From: Noviherbaspirillum pedocola
Lineage (GTDB): Bacteria; Pseudomonadota; Gammaproteobacteria; Burkholderiales; Burkholderiaceae_D
Length of the DNA: 64,000 bases
NCBI RefSeq assembly: GCF_016632335.1
Contig: NZ_JAEPBG010000022.1
Location: forward strand, 20,409 to 84,408
Reading direction: 5' to 3'
The translations under genes and the position numbers were made by a program. Under the pieces are notes generated by a model. That model searched no databases and was not told the origin of the DNA. It was given only the letters and a program-made list of their open reading frames with translations. Below, piece after piece: positions 29,203 to 37,904 of the stretch (its first letter is position 1; the number at the start of each line of letters is the position of its first letter).

Positions 29203-30459
29203 CTACGTGCTCGACGGCCGGTTATCTGCAAGGGACATCGAACCGCGCGCAGACAAGAGACAAAGTACCCCAAGAGCAGGTCCTACTGCCAGAATAGCGA
29301 GTGCAGTTTCGAAAGAATGGGTGTGTGCGTACACATATCCAATTAGCAGCGGCGATACCACACTTCCTAATTGCCATGCTGCATTAGAGATTCCTGCTGC
29401 GGCACCTGCAGCATTATGTCCCGAAATCTGTGCGACTTGTGCAATCAGAAGCGGCGTATATCCATATGCCGCAGCCCCTAGAAAGGGCGCTATTGCGTAA
29501 AACTGTATCACGTTGGAACACTGACCGAAAACGATCAGCAGTGAGCTAAACATTCCGAGGCAACCTATCGACAACCAGCGCGCGGACCTAGGCCACAAGT
29601 CGGAAAGCCAACCAAGAAGTGGCTTCGCAATCACCGCCCGAAACCCGAACCAGACCGCGACAGCGCCCGCAACAACGGGCGAAATGCCGTACTCTTTCGT
29701 GATCAAAGCATTGCACCAAGCAGCGAAACCTACTGTTGCATAGACGCCACCAAGGCCACAGACACAGAAAAGCAGTAGCTGGCGGTTCCGAAACAGGACT
29801 TTAACGTCGTGTAGCTTTAGCCGCCGCATAACTACGGTCGCCGGTGAGTTGCGAAGTATTGAAAACGCAAGAACGCCCATCAATGACGTCATGATCCCTA
29901 AAAACTTGAATGCAAATCCCCATGATAATTTAAGCGCCACTGAAGGCACTATCGCGTTCGCAAACACCACTGCAATTGAACTTCCCGTGGCAGAAATTCC
30001 CATTGCCTTGCCTTTGTCTTTGCCAAACCAGGTGGCTAAGATTTTTACGCAGGCTGAATAATCAGCGCCAGCGCTCAAACCCATTATAAACTGGATGATG
30101 ATCCCAGCCGTCAGGGAGTGAATGTAAATAAATAAAAACGTAAGGATTCCAGGCGGAAGCAACGTCAGCGTCAGCGTACAGCGTGCGCCGAGTACGTCGC
30201 TAATAACGCCTCCAGCAATATTAGCAACCACATAACCGACGTAAAACGCTGTAACGAAAGCCCCAAACATTGCTACCGAGATTCCCAATGTCTGGCCGAC
30301 AGGCGACGCAATAGTGCTCCATGCAACGCGGTCGACACAACTAATCACGAAGGATAGCCAAGCGATGGCAAGCACTACCCATTTGAACCGATCTGAATTC
30401 GATTGGTCGGCGCCATGAGGTTTCCTCGAAGAACAATCATCCAAATTGTTGTACGCCAT
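29203..30459 (-). CDS. MFS transporter
   Basis: A 418-residue inner-membrane carrier of the major facilitator superfamily, with about 12 hydrophobic segments. It is close to the anion:cation symporter/aromatic acid groups, with GVISDVLGARCTL in the first cytoplasmic loop. The start is ATG 30459, with GGAGAC six bases upstream (MAYNNLDDCSS); the frame is open for another 91 codons, but that part has no carrier features. No enzyme gene is adjacent, so the substrate cannot be guessed. Confidence 0.87.
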   Translation of the reverse strand: MAYNNLDDCSSRKPHGADQSNSDRFKWVVLAIAWLSFVISCVDRVAWSTIASPVGQTLGISVAMFGAFVTAFYVGYVVANIAGGVISDVLGARCTLTLTLLPPGILTFLFIYIHSLTAGIIIQFIMGLSAGADYSACVKILATWFGKDKGKAMGISATGSSIAVVFANAIVPSVALKLSWGFAFKFLGIMTSLMGVLAFSILRNSPATVVMRRLKLHDVKVLFRNRQLLLFCVCGLGGVYATVGFAAWCNALITKEYGISPVVAGAVAVWFGFRAVIAKPLLGWLSDLWPRSARWLSIGCLGMFSSLLIVFGQCSNVIQFYAIAPFLGAAAYGYTPLLIAQVAQISGHNAAGAAAGISNAAWQLGSVVSPLLIGYVYAHTHSFETALAILAVGPALGVLCLLSARGSMSLADNRPSST

Positions 30460-31016
30460 ATTGTCTCCGTAAATAACTCTTATTAAAATTCGACCTTGAG
30501 ACTTACTTGTCTTACGCTTCTGTGCCGTCGATTTTGCATTCTCCGGAGTCAATTCGCCAACCTGAGCTCCACAATGGCGATATGTGAAATGCCTAATACA
30601 CTCGTCTTTTGCCCTGTTTTTATTCGGTGAACGCCCCAACGCTACGCCTAAGGAATAGTGACCACACAAACAAACGTCAGCATACCGACCAATAGCGATT
30701 AGATATATGACCCCATCAATAATGGCGTGCAACCGCTTCTAAGCGAACAGTTCGCCGACATGGAATTGAATTTTTATTTCAACTTTGAAGAAAAAGATCG
30801 CCGACTTTTTTAGGAAGGCGGTACTTAGAAACTCTTGTGACATGATCACACGCCATCAATTTTGCGTTACTGATATCCGCAACGATTTCAATGATGCATG
30901 CTCATTGATTCCAACTGGAATAAAGTCATAATGGTTGTGCAATACTTGTCACAGCACACATCTGTACAAATTTCTAGCACAACTGCATCTATCTCAAAAT
31001 ATTTCTGCTCATGTGG
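30460..31016. other. AT-rich intergenic region
   Basis: No gene is recognisable. A short inverted repeat, TGTGA-N5-TCACA at 30836-30850, resembles regulator half-sites but is more than 370 bases from the nearest start. The rest is AT-rich, in line with the decayed stretch that follows. Confidence 0.4.
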
Positions 31017-31330
31017 CTAACCAAGGCCAGCGGCAGATCCTCGAACATATTGATGGATTCCGCCGTGTCCTAAACTGCGAGAAATAATTCCTTTTTTCAC
31101 GAGATAATTTAGGTGCGCCAATGACTCACCAATGGCAAGTCTTAGGGTCGGACCTGTATTAATTTCGCGACGAAACATAGTTTTAAACGTCTCTATAACA
31201 CTTGCTGGCCTATCAAGTGCCTCCGTCAGCCTTTTCAATGACGCATCGTGACCGTTTCTGAGGCGTTCCAAACCTGAGTGCAATCCGGAAAAGCACATGT
31301 TGTGAGACGGAAGAACCAGCACATCTATTG
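31017..31330 (-). pseudogene. C-terminal fragment of a metallo-beta-lactamase-fold hydrolase
   Basis: The frame encodes about 104 residues matching only the C-terminal part of an MBL-fold hydrolase: VLVLPSHNMCFSGLHSGLERL, then the helical LAIGESLAHLNYLVKKG region. The metal-binding HxHxDH core is absent. The upstream edge runs directly into a piece of transposase in the opposite orientation. It is therefore a truncated gene, cut by an insertion or deletion event. Confidence 0.75.
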
Positions 31331-31408
31331 AATTGATGTGGTGACTGGCGGGTTGACGCCGGATTTCAAGACGGTCGCAAACTTCCGCAAGGACAACGGC
31401 ATCGGGAT
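31326..31408 (+). mobile_element. fragment of an IS1182-type transposase gene
   Basis: About 80 bases match the transposase at 53104-53190, including the shared run CTTCCGCAAGGACAACGGC. The fragment has a one-base deletion after GATGTGG and other changes, so it comes from a related but different copy. It abuts the MBL-fold gene fragment and shows that an IS of this family was once here. Confidence 0.75.
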
Positions 31409-31412
31409 GCAA

Positions 31413-31781
31413 CTACTGCGGGCATGTTGTCCGTGTTGTTAGGGGCCAATCGCAAATATGTATCAGCATGATGTCGAACTGATGGAATGCAAATTGCGCC
31501 AGCTTGCGCAGGTAAATGATGGCACTACATCGATTAATGCGCTAACTGACTTGTCGAGTGCAATGGAAAGTGGGACCGCCAGCCATTGATCTTCAACGCA
31601 AATCTCACTTTCTATGTCGCGGCCTAGTGCGCGCTATGCCAAGGAAAGTGAGACTTCTCGCGTGCCGTGCCATAGAAAATGAAATTATTCACACCGATGT
31701 CACCGGCCGCGGCGATGTCTCAGACGATCCCCCGTCTGCTGGACTTTTGCGCATCTTTCCACCTGCTTCAACTGGTGTAGG
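31413..31781. other. intergenic, possible IS end remnant
   Basis: No intact gene is seen. AAAGTGGGAC (31567-31576), the inverse TCTCACTTT (31603-31611) and AAAGTGAGAC (31645-31654) form a cluster of related short motifs. Multiple repeats of this kind occur at the ends of IS21-family elements, but no IS21 transposase is present. Confidence 0.3.
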
Positions 31782-32183
31782 ATGCCGACTTTTGTTGCGT
31801 CCAAAACCGGCTTACTGAAGGACATGCCGACATTGCGCCAAGATGCTACCTACATTTCTTTTCCTGAAATACTGAGTTCAGTATTGGAGAACTCTGCGTT
31901 GCCTGCCCTTGGCCCTTTTGAGCAGCGCATCCTTCGTACCGTGGCCCGTGCTGGTTACGATAAGTCTCGCTTGTCGGTAAGAGACTTAATGGCAATGCGC
32001 GAACTAGGCGCTGCAGCAACAATACATTCCAGACTTAAATCCATGCAAAAAAAAGGATGGATTAGCCTTGCCGATACTGAGGACGCTCGACGTAAGCAGG
32101 TTGTACTGACCGAACCCGCATTACGGATATTGGATGAAGTGGGCACACGCATAGAACAAACATCGAAGAATAAGTGCCTATAG
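31782..32183 (+). CDS. MarR-like winged-helix protein
   Basis: A protein of 133 residues (119 if translation begins at ATG 31824) with a winged helix: SVRDLMAMRELGAAATIHSR is the probable recognition region and GWISLADTEDARRKQVVLTE the wing, as in MarR-type regulators. There are no obvious ligand residues. Ribosome sites are poor for both starts. It lies in a decayed, AT-rich stretch with no clear target gene. The frame is intact, so it may still be functional. Confidence 0.6.
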   Translation: MPTFVASKTGLLKDMPTLRQDATYISFPEILSSVLENSALPALGPFEQRILRTVARAGYDKSRLSVRDLMAMRELGAAATIHSRLKSMQKKGWISLADTEDARRKQVVLTEPALRILDEVGTRIEQTSKNKCL

Positions 32184-32340
32184 CGACTGCCCACAACTCA
32201 AAGCGGCCATTGATGCGAACGGTCAGAATTGATCGTGGCGAGCTTGACTCATGCATCCATCCGCCCCTCGGCACCAATCTTCTCCAGCGTGTTGGTCAAG
32301 ACGTGCAACCTGACCCGCACCGAAATGGATCATGTACTGC

Positions 32341-33183
32341 CTAGGGAAACGCCGATGCATCCACTTGCTGTGAACCGCTCCCTTGGGCCAGCATGGTGGT
32401 GGGTGCAACGCCCATCCAGCGCCGAAACATCTTCGTGAAAGCGGTGGGGCTGGAGTATCCCAACTCCAGCGCGACGTACGTCACGCTATGCCCTTTATCG
32501 AATAGCTCGAACGCCTTCATTAGTCGTGCCTGCATCTGCCAGCGTCCTAAACTCATGCCGGTTTCCTTCGGAAATAGCCGAATGATGCTGCGCTCGCTGA
32601 GGCCGACTTCCATGCCGAGTTGGCTGATCGAAGGAGAATCCGATAGATTGCCGAGGAGACGTTCGCACAGCCGCAGAAGCCGTGCGTCGCGCGGCATGCG
32701 CAGTCCCAATGGCTGCGGCCGAAGAAGAACCACCTCGTCGAGAATGAGCTGCATGATGCGCCCGTCCATGCCGCGTTCATCGTACAGCCTGGGAATGTGC
32801 ATCGCGCGCAGGATGAGCTCCCGCAAAAGCGGCGAGACAAAGAGCACTTGGCATTCCTCGAAAGCGTGCTGCATCTGCGCCTGGTCGATATAGACAGTGC
32901 GCATTTCAACCTGCCCGCTCATGCGAATGGCATGCTCTACACCGGCAGGCACCCACAACGCGTGGCTGGAAGGCACGACCCACAGTCCCTCGCCTGCCTG
33001 GACCGTCATGACGCCTTGTACGCCGAAGATCAGCTGCGCACGTGCGTGATGATGCGGCGGAATGAAGGCGCCGGCAGGATAGGAACTCGCAAGTGCCGAT
33101 ACCGGACGCGCAATGGCCGTGGCCACGCGCGACGCCTCGCTGGCACGTTGGTCATGGGACACGGATGGCGGTTTTGGACGCAT
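32341..33183 (-). CDS. AraC-family regulator with cupin sensor domain
   Basis: A 280-residue AraC-type regulator. The N-terminal cupin domain (FIPPHHHARAQLIFGVQGV, about residues 41-60) is the sensor. The C-terminal pair of helix-turn-helix units spans about residues 185-265, including SISQLGMEVGLSERSIIRLF and VALELGYSSPTAFTKMFRRW. It is divergent from the MFS gene at 33228, with 44 bases between the starts, and probably regulates it. Confidence 0.92.
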   Translation of the reverse strand: MRPKPPSVSHDQRASEASRVATAIARPVSALASSYPAGAFIPPHHHARAQLIFGVQGVMTVQAGEGLWVVPSSHALWVPAGVEHAIRMSGQVEMRTVYIDQAQMQHAFEECQVLFVSPLLRELILRAMHIPRLYDERGMDGRIMQLILDEVVLLRPQPLGLRMPRDARLLRLCERLLGNLSDSPSISQLGMEVGLSERSIIRLFPKETGMSLGRWQMQARLMKAFELFDKGHSVTYVALELGYSSPTAFTKMFRRWMGVAPTTMLAQGSGSQQVDASAFP

Positions 33184-33227
33184 GGTTGGCGCATTAGAAC
33201 AAGACAGCCAGAGCCCGTCAAACGATC

Positions 33228-34424
33228 ATGGCGGCATACAACAGAAAACAGCGATCCAGCATGCATAACAAATCCACTCTCGTCCTGCTCAATGTCGGCC
33301 ACGCCATTGACCACATGTTCCTGCTCATCTTCGCGACCGCAGCTACGACAATTGCAGCAGACTTCGGATTGACACGCTGGGAGGATCTGATGCCGTACAG
33401 CGCGGTCGCGTTTTTCCTTTTCGGCATCGGCTCGCTCCCGTCTGGGAAGTTGGGCGACCACTGGGGGCGGCGGACGTTGATGATTGTGTTCTTCTTCGGC
33501 ATGGGTGCATCAGCAATCTTGGCGAGTTTGGCGCAGTCACCCTTGCAGCTTGCATGTGCATTGGCCCTGCTCGGGTGTTTCGCCTCCATCTATCATCCCG
33601 TTGGAATACCGATGCTGGTACAGGGCGCTGAACGGCCAGGCTGGACGATCGGTGTTAATGGCATGGTAGGAAATCTGGGTATTGCCCTGGCTGCCGTGCT
33701 GACCGGTTTGCTCGTCAAGCATTTTGGCTGGCGGCCGGCGTTTGCCGTACCGGGCGTTCTAAGCATTGTCTGCGGCGTAGCATTCACAATAGTCGCGAAG
33801 TCCGAGTCCACACCACCGGCCAAGCGGGCAGCGACCCAGTCGGAACTGCCGCGCGGGCTGCTGGCGCGCGTGTTTCTGGTCATGACGCTGGCAGCGACTA
33901 GCGGCAGCCTGCTCTTCAACTTTTCCACCAATGGCAATTACGAACTGCTGCATGAACGGTTTGCCGCAGTCACGCGCGACCCGGCAACGCTGGGCCTGCT
34001 GCTTGCGGCGATCTACACGGTTGCCTCGCTGGCTCAGCTTGTCGTTGGACGCCTCCTGGATCGTTATCCGCTGAAAAAGTTGTATCTGACCGTGCTGGCG
34101 ATGCAGATCCCATTCCTTGCGATGGCGGCACATGCCGAAAGCTGGTGGCTGTATCTGCTGCAAGGCATGTTCATGATAGCGATCTTCGGCGCCATTCCCT
34201 TTACCGACGCCATGATCGTGCGTTATGTGGACGACCGCATGCGCTCCCGCGTCGCCGGCATGCGGCTGGCGGTGTCATTTGGAGCAAGTTCCTCCGCAGT
34301 ATGGCTGCTGGGACCGTTGGTGAAGCAGGCGGGGTTTAGTGTGCTGCTGTGGATGATGGCCGGCATCGCGGCATTGACCTTCACTATCGTCACTTGGCTG
34401 CCCACCCAAGGGCATAACGCATAG
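33228..34424 (+). CDS. MFS transporter
   Basis: A 398-residue inner-membrane carrier resembling the Fsr/fosmidomycin-resistance branch, with DHMFLLIFATAATTIA in the first helix and GKLGDHWGRRT in the loop after helix 2. The start is uncertain: ATG 33228, or ATG 33261 (MHNKSTLVLL); neither has a strong ribosome site. It runs divergently from the AraC regulator, and a terminator candidate follows at 34435-34460. It probably exports a small toxic compound. Confidence 0.87.
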   Translation: MAAYNRKQRSSMHNKSTLVLLNVGHAIDHMFLLIFATAATTIAADFGLTRWEDLMPYSAVAFFLFGIGSLPSGKLGDHWGRRTLMIVFFFGMGASAILASLAQSPLQLACALALLGCFASIYHPVGIPMLVQGAERPGWTIGVNGMVGNLGIALAAVLTGLLVKHFGWRPAFAVPGVLSIVCGVAFTIVAKSESTPPAKRAATQSELPRGLLARVFLVMTLAATSGSLLFNFSTNGNYELLHERFAAVTRDPATLGLLLAAIYTVASLAQLVVGRLLDRYPLKKLYLTVLAMQIPFLAMAAHAESWWLYLLQGMFMIAIFGAIPFTDAMIVRYVDDRMRSRVAGMRLAVSFGASSSAVWLLGPLVKQAGFSVLLWMMAGIAALTFTIVTWLPTQGHNA

Positions 34425-34434
34425 TTTAGTCTTC

Positions 34435-34460
34435 CGCAGGGAATGCCTGCGTCTGCTTTT
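34435..34460 (+). terminator. terminator candidate after the MFS gene
   Basis: CGCAGG and CCTGCG pair across a five-base GAATG loop, followed by TCTGCTTTT. It begins 11 bases after the MFS stop. The stem is short (6 bp), so strength is uncertain. Confidence 0.45.
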
Positions 34461-34499
34461 GGCCGGCAGGCCCCGTAGCGGTAACGTGCAAAATTGACC

Positions 34500-34661
34500 T
34501 TATGCAGGCCCCCTCGCCTCGAGCACTTCTGTCCAATCACGAATCAGGCGCTTACCCATACTGATCACTTTATTGCCTCGATAACCGAGCTTCTCGTAGA
34601 AGGCGATATGGCGGTATTGGTTGAACGAATCTGCAATTTTTCGCGACCAGTGTGCGCAGAC
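34500..34661 (-). pseudogene. C-terminal fragment of a GNAT acetyltransferase
   Basis: The frame encodes about 53 residues ending in the typical last helix and strand of GNAT proteins: HIAFYEKLGYRGNKVISMGK, then RLIRDWTEVLEARGPA. There is no start and no acetyl-CoA-binding core. It directly follows, in the same frame, the TGA stop of the diguanylate cyclase gene. It is best read as a leftover of a deleted gene. Confidence 0.65.
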
Positions 34662-35627
34662 TCATCTGTCCAAAAGCGCGCGCTTGCGTCGTATCTTTTC
34701 TTCATACATTCGCACCTCCGCCGCACGTAGCGTTTCTTTGAGTGACCTATGACTCAATCGCATTGCATAGCCTATAGAGGCGCGTACTTTAGCCTTTTCG
34801 AAGGCTTGTGCGAGCCGTTCCTTGAGCCCACCAGCTTCTTCTTTAGATAGACCGCGTATAAGGAGCGCGAATTCGTCTCCGCCTATACGGGCGAGCAAAT
34901 CCGCATGCCGGAAATGGTCCTGTAGGACGGCGGCCGCCTTGCGTAGGTACTGGTCACCCGCTTCGTGACCGAATGTGTCATTTACCTGCTTAAGACCATC
35001 CAGGTCGATGAACATAACAATAGCGTTTTCGCCAAGAGCGTCCAGCGCGGTCTCCTCGGTATAAAGGGCTTCCTCCCACGCGTGGCGATTCGCCAAACCA
35101 GTTAGACGATCTGTTTCAGCTTGGTATCGAAGCTTCGCTTCCTTCTGGCGTGCCTGTTCAATGATTAGATGAGCGGAAATGAGCGTACTCATTGTGCGCG
35201 TAACGGTCTCCACCAGAAACTGCTGTTCTTTAGAGAAACTATCGCGAGGCTCGGGGTCAATAGCACAGAGAGTACCAAGCAACCCGCCATCGGAAGAGCG
35301 CAACGGCTGGCCGATGTAGCTGCCAATCTTGAGAACGTTATTGATATTTGCGTTGCGATACGCAGGGACGGCATGAGCGTCTGGCGCAAAGCAGGGTGCT
35401 CCCTCATTCACCATGCGAGTGCAGTAAGAGTCCGACCAGACATACACGTCACCGCGTTTAACCTTGTTCTCGCGGTCGCGAACATGAAGGACGTTCCAGT
35501 CATTTCCAGTGACGCGAGTAACCATCCACACACGCAACGGGATGTGCATTTCGAGACATCGGACGAGCATGCTTAGCCCTTCTTCCAGAGACTCAAAGGG
35601 TGCCGTTACTGGTTGGTTAGTTTTCAT
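34662..35627 (-). CDS. diguanylate cyclase with GAF domain
   Basis: A 321-residue cytoplasmic GGDEF protein that would make cyclic di-GMP. The N-terminal half is a GAF sensor domain (about residues 10-160, with LRVWMVTRVTGNDWNVLHV and GTLCAIDPEPR). The C-terminal half is a GGDEF domain with an intact GGDEFALL active site and an RHAD inhibitory site five residues before it, so both catalysis and product inhibition are expected. The linker between them is helical. It is a single gene with no partner phosphodiesterase nearby. Confidence 0.93.
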   Translation of the reverse strand: MKTNQPVTAPFESLEEGLSMLVRCLEMHIPLRVWMVTRVTGNDWNVLHVRDRENKVKRGDVYVWSDSYCTRMVNEGAPCFAPDAHAVPAYRNANINNVLKIGSYIGQPLRSSDGGLLGTLCAIDPEPRDSFSKEQQFLVETVTRTMSTLISAHLIIEQARQKEAKLRYQAETDRLTGLANRHAWEEALYTEETALDALGENAIVMFIDLDGLKQVNDTFGHEAGDQYLRKAAAVLQDHFRHADLLARIGGDEFALLIRGLSKEEAGGLKERLAQAFEKAKVRASIGYAMRLSHRSLKETLRAAEVRMYEEKIRRKRALLDR

Positions 35628-36040
35628 AACTTTTCACTACTGCAGATCAAATCGCGCGCAAAAAAATGACATTAGCTTAGAGCGCAGCTTTATGCCCACC
35701 AGGAAACAAAGAACTGTTCCCTAAAATGGCCGGATACTAAGCTTGAATATCACAGTTACTGACACAGTCATAGTCACACAAAGGTACTCGAAGCTGCAGT
35801 AGCTCTAATAACCGCCGTTGCCCGACTGCTGCTGAAGCGGAAAGACCGCACCCGACTACCCATTGCGGCCGCTCGGGTAAACCGCAAGAACGTCTGGTGA
35901 AACAGCCGAAGCCGACGGTGTCTTACCTGCGTGATCGCCCGACTGCCGCACAGGTTTGTGCTGACAGTTGTGGAGAAAACTGGGGCTATTCCCCATGACG
36001 TGCCTGGCGTCGAGATAGAACTTCGGACTTGCAATGGCGA
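35628..36040. other. intergenic region, no gene seen
   Basis: Frames are open on both strands in 35774-36034, but none has a ribosome site or a recognisable protein. The middle part (35800-35950) is GC-richer than its ends, which may mark a small remnant. No RNA gene is evident. Confidence 0.4.
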
Positions 36041-36694
36041 TCAGGTTGCGTCCCGCTTGGCGCTTTCTTCCAGTTCGATCCCTTCAGTGACCTTTCCCTC
36101 AATGCGCCGATCTGGGATCAACCACATTACGGACACTGCGATGTAGACAAGGAGCGCCATCCCAGCAGAAAACCACGACAGAACAACCCCGATGAGGTAA
36201 AGAGCAATCGACAACTTGCCCTTTCGGTCGTTACCGATTGCTTTGGCAAGAGTCGCGTTTTTCGGATGGTTGAAGACCAATGCATGTGCCAGTAATGCAT
36301 ACGCTACTGCGCACATGAGCAACACGAAGCCGTAGGCGGCTGTCGGCCCAGCTTCAAAGTGGTTTTCCCCCATCCACGCTGTAACGAAAGGTATTAGTGA
36401 CAGCCAGAACAGCCAGTGGAGGTTGGCCCACAGGACTCCGCCACTAATTTCCTGCACAACATGGATGAGATGGTGATGGTTGTTCCAATAAATTCCGATG
36501 TACACGAAACTGAGTATGTAGCTCATGAAAACAGGCCACAGTGGCAACATTGCCCCGAAATCGGGACTGTGCGGGACTTTGAGTTCCAGCACCATGATTG
36601 TGATAAGGATGGCAATGACACCATCACTAAAGGCTTCTAACCGGTTCTTACCCACGCGTTTCGCTCTCCTGCGGTAGCCCAAACCTACACTCAA
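36041..36694 (-). CDS. TMEM175-family (DUF1211) potassium channel-like membrane protein
   Basis: A 217-residue inner-membrane protein with about six hydrophobic helices. The N-terminal RLEAFSDGVIAILITIMVLE contains the FSDG motif that lines the pore in bacterial TMEM175 channels. A probable K+ leak channel. It is a solitary gene divergent from the LysR gene at 36901 and has no link to catabolism that I can see. Confidence 0.88.
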   Translation of the reverse strand: MSVGLGYRRRAKRVGKNRLEAFSDGVIAILITIMVLELKVPHSPDFGAMLPLWPVFMSYILSFVYIGIYWNNHHHLIHVVQEISGGVLWANLHWLFWLSLIPFVTAWMGENHFEAGPTAAYGFVLLMCAVAYALLAHALVFNHPKNATLAKAIGNDRKGKLSIALYLIGVVLSWFSAGMALLVYIAVSVMWLIPDRRIEGKVTEGIELEESAKRDAT

Positions 36695-36815
36695 TCTGTT
36701 CGTTTGTTATGCCAGTTGTTTAGGCACCATCTATATGGTTGCTTGTATCGGATCATACGTCTTGTTGAAACGAACCGGTCAGCAAGTGCGCGCTGAGGCA
36801 CTGCACGTCCAGCTA

Positions 36816-36828
36816 TGAATTTCTCTCA
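36816..36828. promoter_or_regulatory. LysR-type operator motif upstream of lysR
   Basis: TGAATTTCTCTCA has the T-N11-A form and lies 73 bases before the LysR start at 36901. A near copy (TGAATTTTTTTCA) precedes the MFS gene at 37905. The pair probably marks autoregulation and target-promoter control by the LysR protein encoded between them. Confidence 0.6.
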
Positions 36829-36900
36829 TGAACTGTGTAGCTTCAGTGAATACACATCGTAGTACACTGATGAAGATATATGTGACCCAGAATTTGGCCG

Positions 36901-37788
36901 ATGCCCCGCAGCGATTTCGATAACCTGCACGCCTTCATGTTCGTTGCCCGGGAGCGTAGCTTCACCCGGGCCGCCGCCCAACTCGGCGTGACACAATCTG
37001 CGCTCAGCCACACCATGCGCACGCTTGAGGCAAAACTTGGTGTAAGACTGTTAACCCGTACAACGCGCGGCGTGTCACCAACCGAAGCTGGAGAGCGCCT
37101 TTTCACGTCGCTTGAGTCTCATTTCGAGGGAATAGAAGCCTCCCTGTCGGCGCTCAATGAATTGCGGGAGAAGCCGGCAGGGACGATCCGCATCACGACC
37201 CATGATCACGCAGCCGATACAGTCCTGTGGCCACGATTAAAAAAAGTCCTGTTTGACTATCCCGAGGTAAAAGTCGAGATCAATATCAACTATGGTCTCG
37301 TCGACATCGTTGAACAGCGCTTCGACGCCGGTGTACGCTTCGGCGACCAGGTTGCCAGGGATATGATCGCGTTACGGATTTCTCCGGACGTACGCATGGC
37401 TGTGGTGGCGTCGCCCGCCTACTTCACCAGCCGGCCGATTCCCAAAGTGCCACAAGAGTTGACGGGACACAATTGCGTCAACATGCGTCTGCCGACATAC
37501 AACTCCTTCTACGCATGGGAGTTCGTGAAGGGAGATCAGGAGCTTCAGGTCCAGGTCGATGGCCAGTGCAGTTTCAATACCACGCCACAGATTCTGCAGG
37601 CCGCCCTGGACGGGTATGGAGTAGCTTACGTGCCCGAAGACCTGATCATTGATCATGTTGCCGCCGGTCGCCTGCAACGTGTCCTTGACGACTGGTGTCC
37701 GACATTCCCCGGCTACCATCTCTATTACCCCAGCCGTCGTCAATCCTCGCCTGCATTCGCGCTAATCCTTGACACATTGCGCGTGTGA
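36901..37788 (+). CDS. LysR-family regulator of the cupin/dehydrogenase cluster
   Basis: A 295-residue LysR regulator. Residues about 6-65 are the winged helix-turn-helix (FTRAAAQLGVTQSALSHTMR), and the effector domain follows from residue about 92. It reads in the same direction as the enzyme genes from 37905 onward and is flanked by two near-identical T-N11-A motifs. It is probably the cluster's activator, and the inducer is likely an aromatic or aldehyde compound. Confidence 0.92.
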   Translation: MPRSDFDNLHAFMFVARERSFTRAAAQLGVTQSALSHTMRTLEAKLGVRLLTRTTRGVSPTEAGERLFTSLESHFEGIEASLSALNELREKPAGTIRITTHDHAADTVLWPRLKKVLFDYPEVKVEININYGLVDIVEQRFDAGVRFGDQVARDMIALRISPDVRMAVVASPAYFTSRPIPKVPQELTGHNCVNMRLPTYNSFYAWEFVKGDQELQVQVDGQCSFNTTPQILQAALDGYGVAYVPEDLIIDHVAAGRLQRVLDDWCPTFPGYHLYYPSRRQSSPAFALILDTLRV

Positions 37789-37811
37789 GAACACTCGCAC
37801 CGAGCTATTCG

Positions 37812-37824
37812 TGAATTTTTTTCA
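37812..37824. promoter_or_regulatory. LysR-type operator motif upstream of the MFS gene
   Basis: TGAATTTTTTTCA, with the same T-N11-A frame and flanks similar to the copy before lysR. It lies 80 bases before the MFS start at 37905, the right place for activation of the plus-strand cluster. Confidence 0.6.
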
Positions 37825-37904
37825 TAATGGTATTGAGGCGGCGTAGGATACTCTCATGAGGTAGCGACGTCTATATTGATGGCATTCGCAAAGCCAATGC
37901 CACC

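Noticed and set aside
35774..36034. An 86-codon minus-strand frame between the cyclase and TMEM175 genes.
   Set aside because: The composition (Ser, Arg, Thr rich) is typical of an antisense or non-coding GC-rich stretch, and no ribosome site is present.
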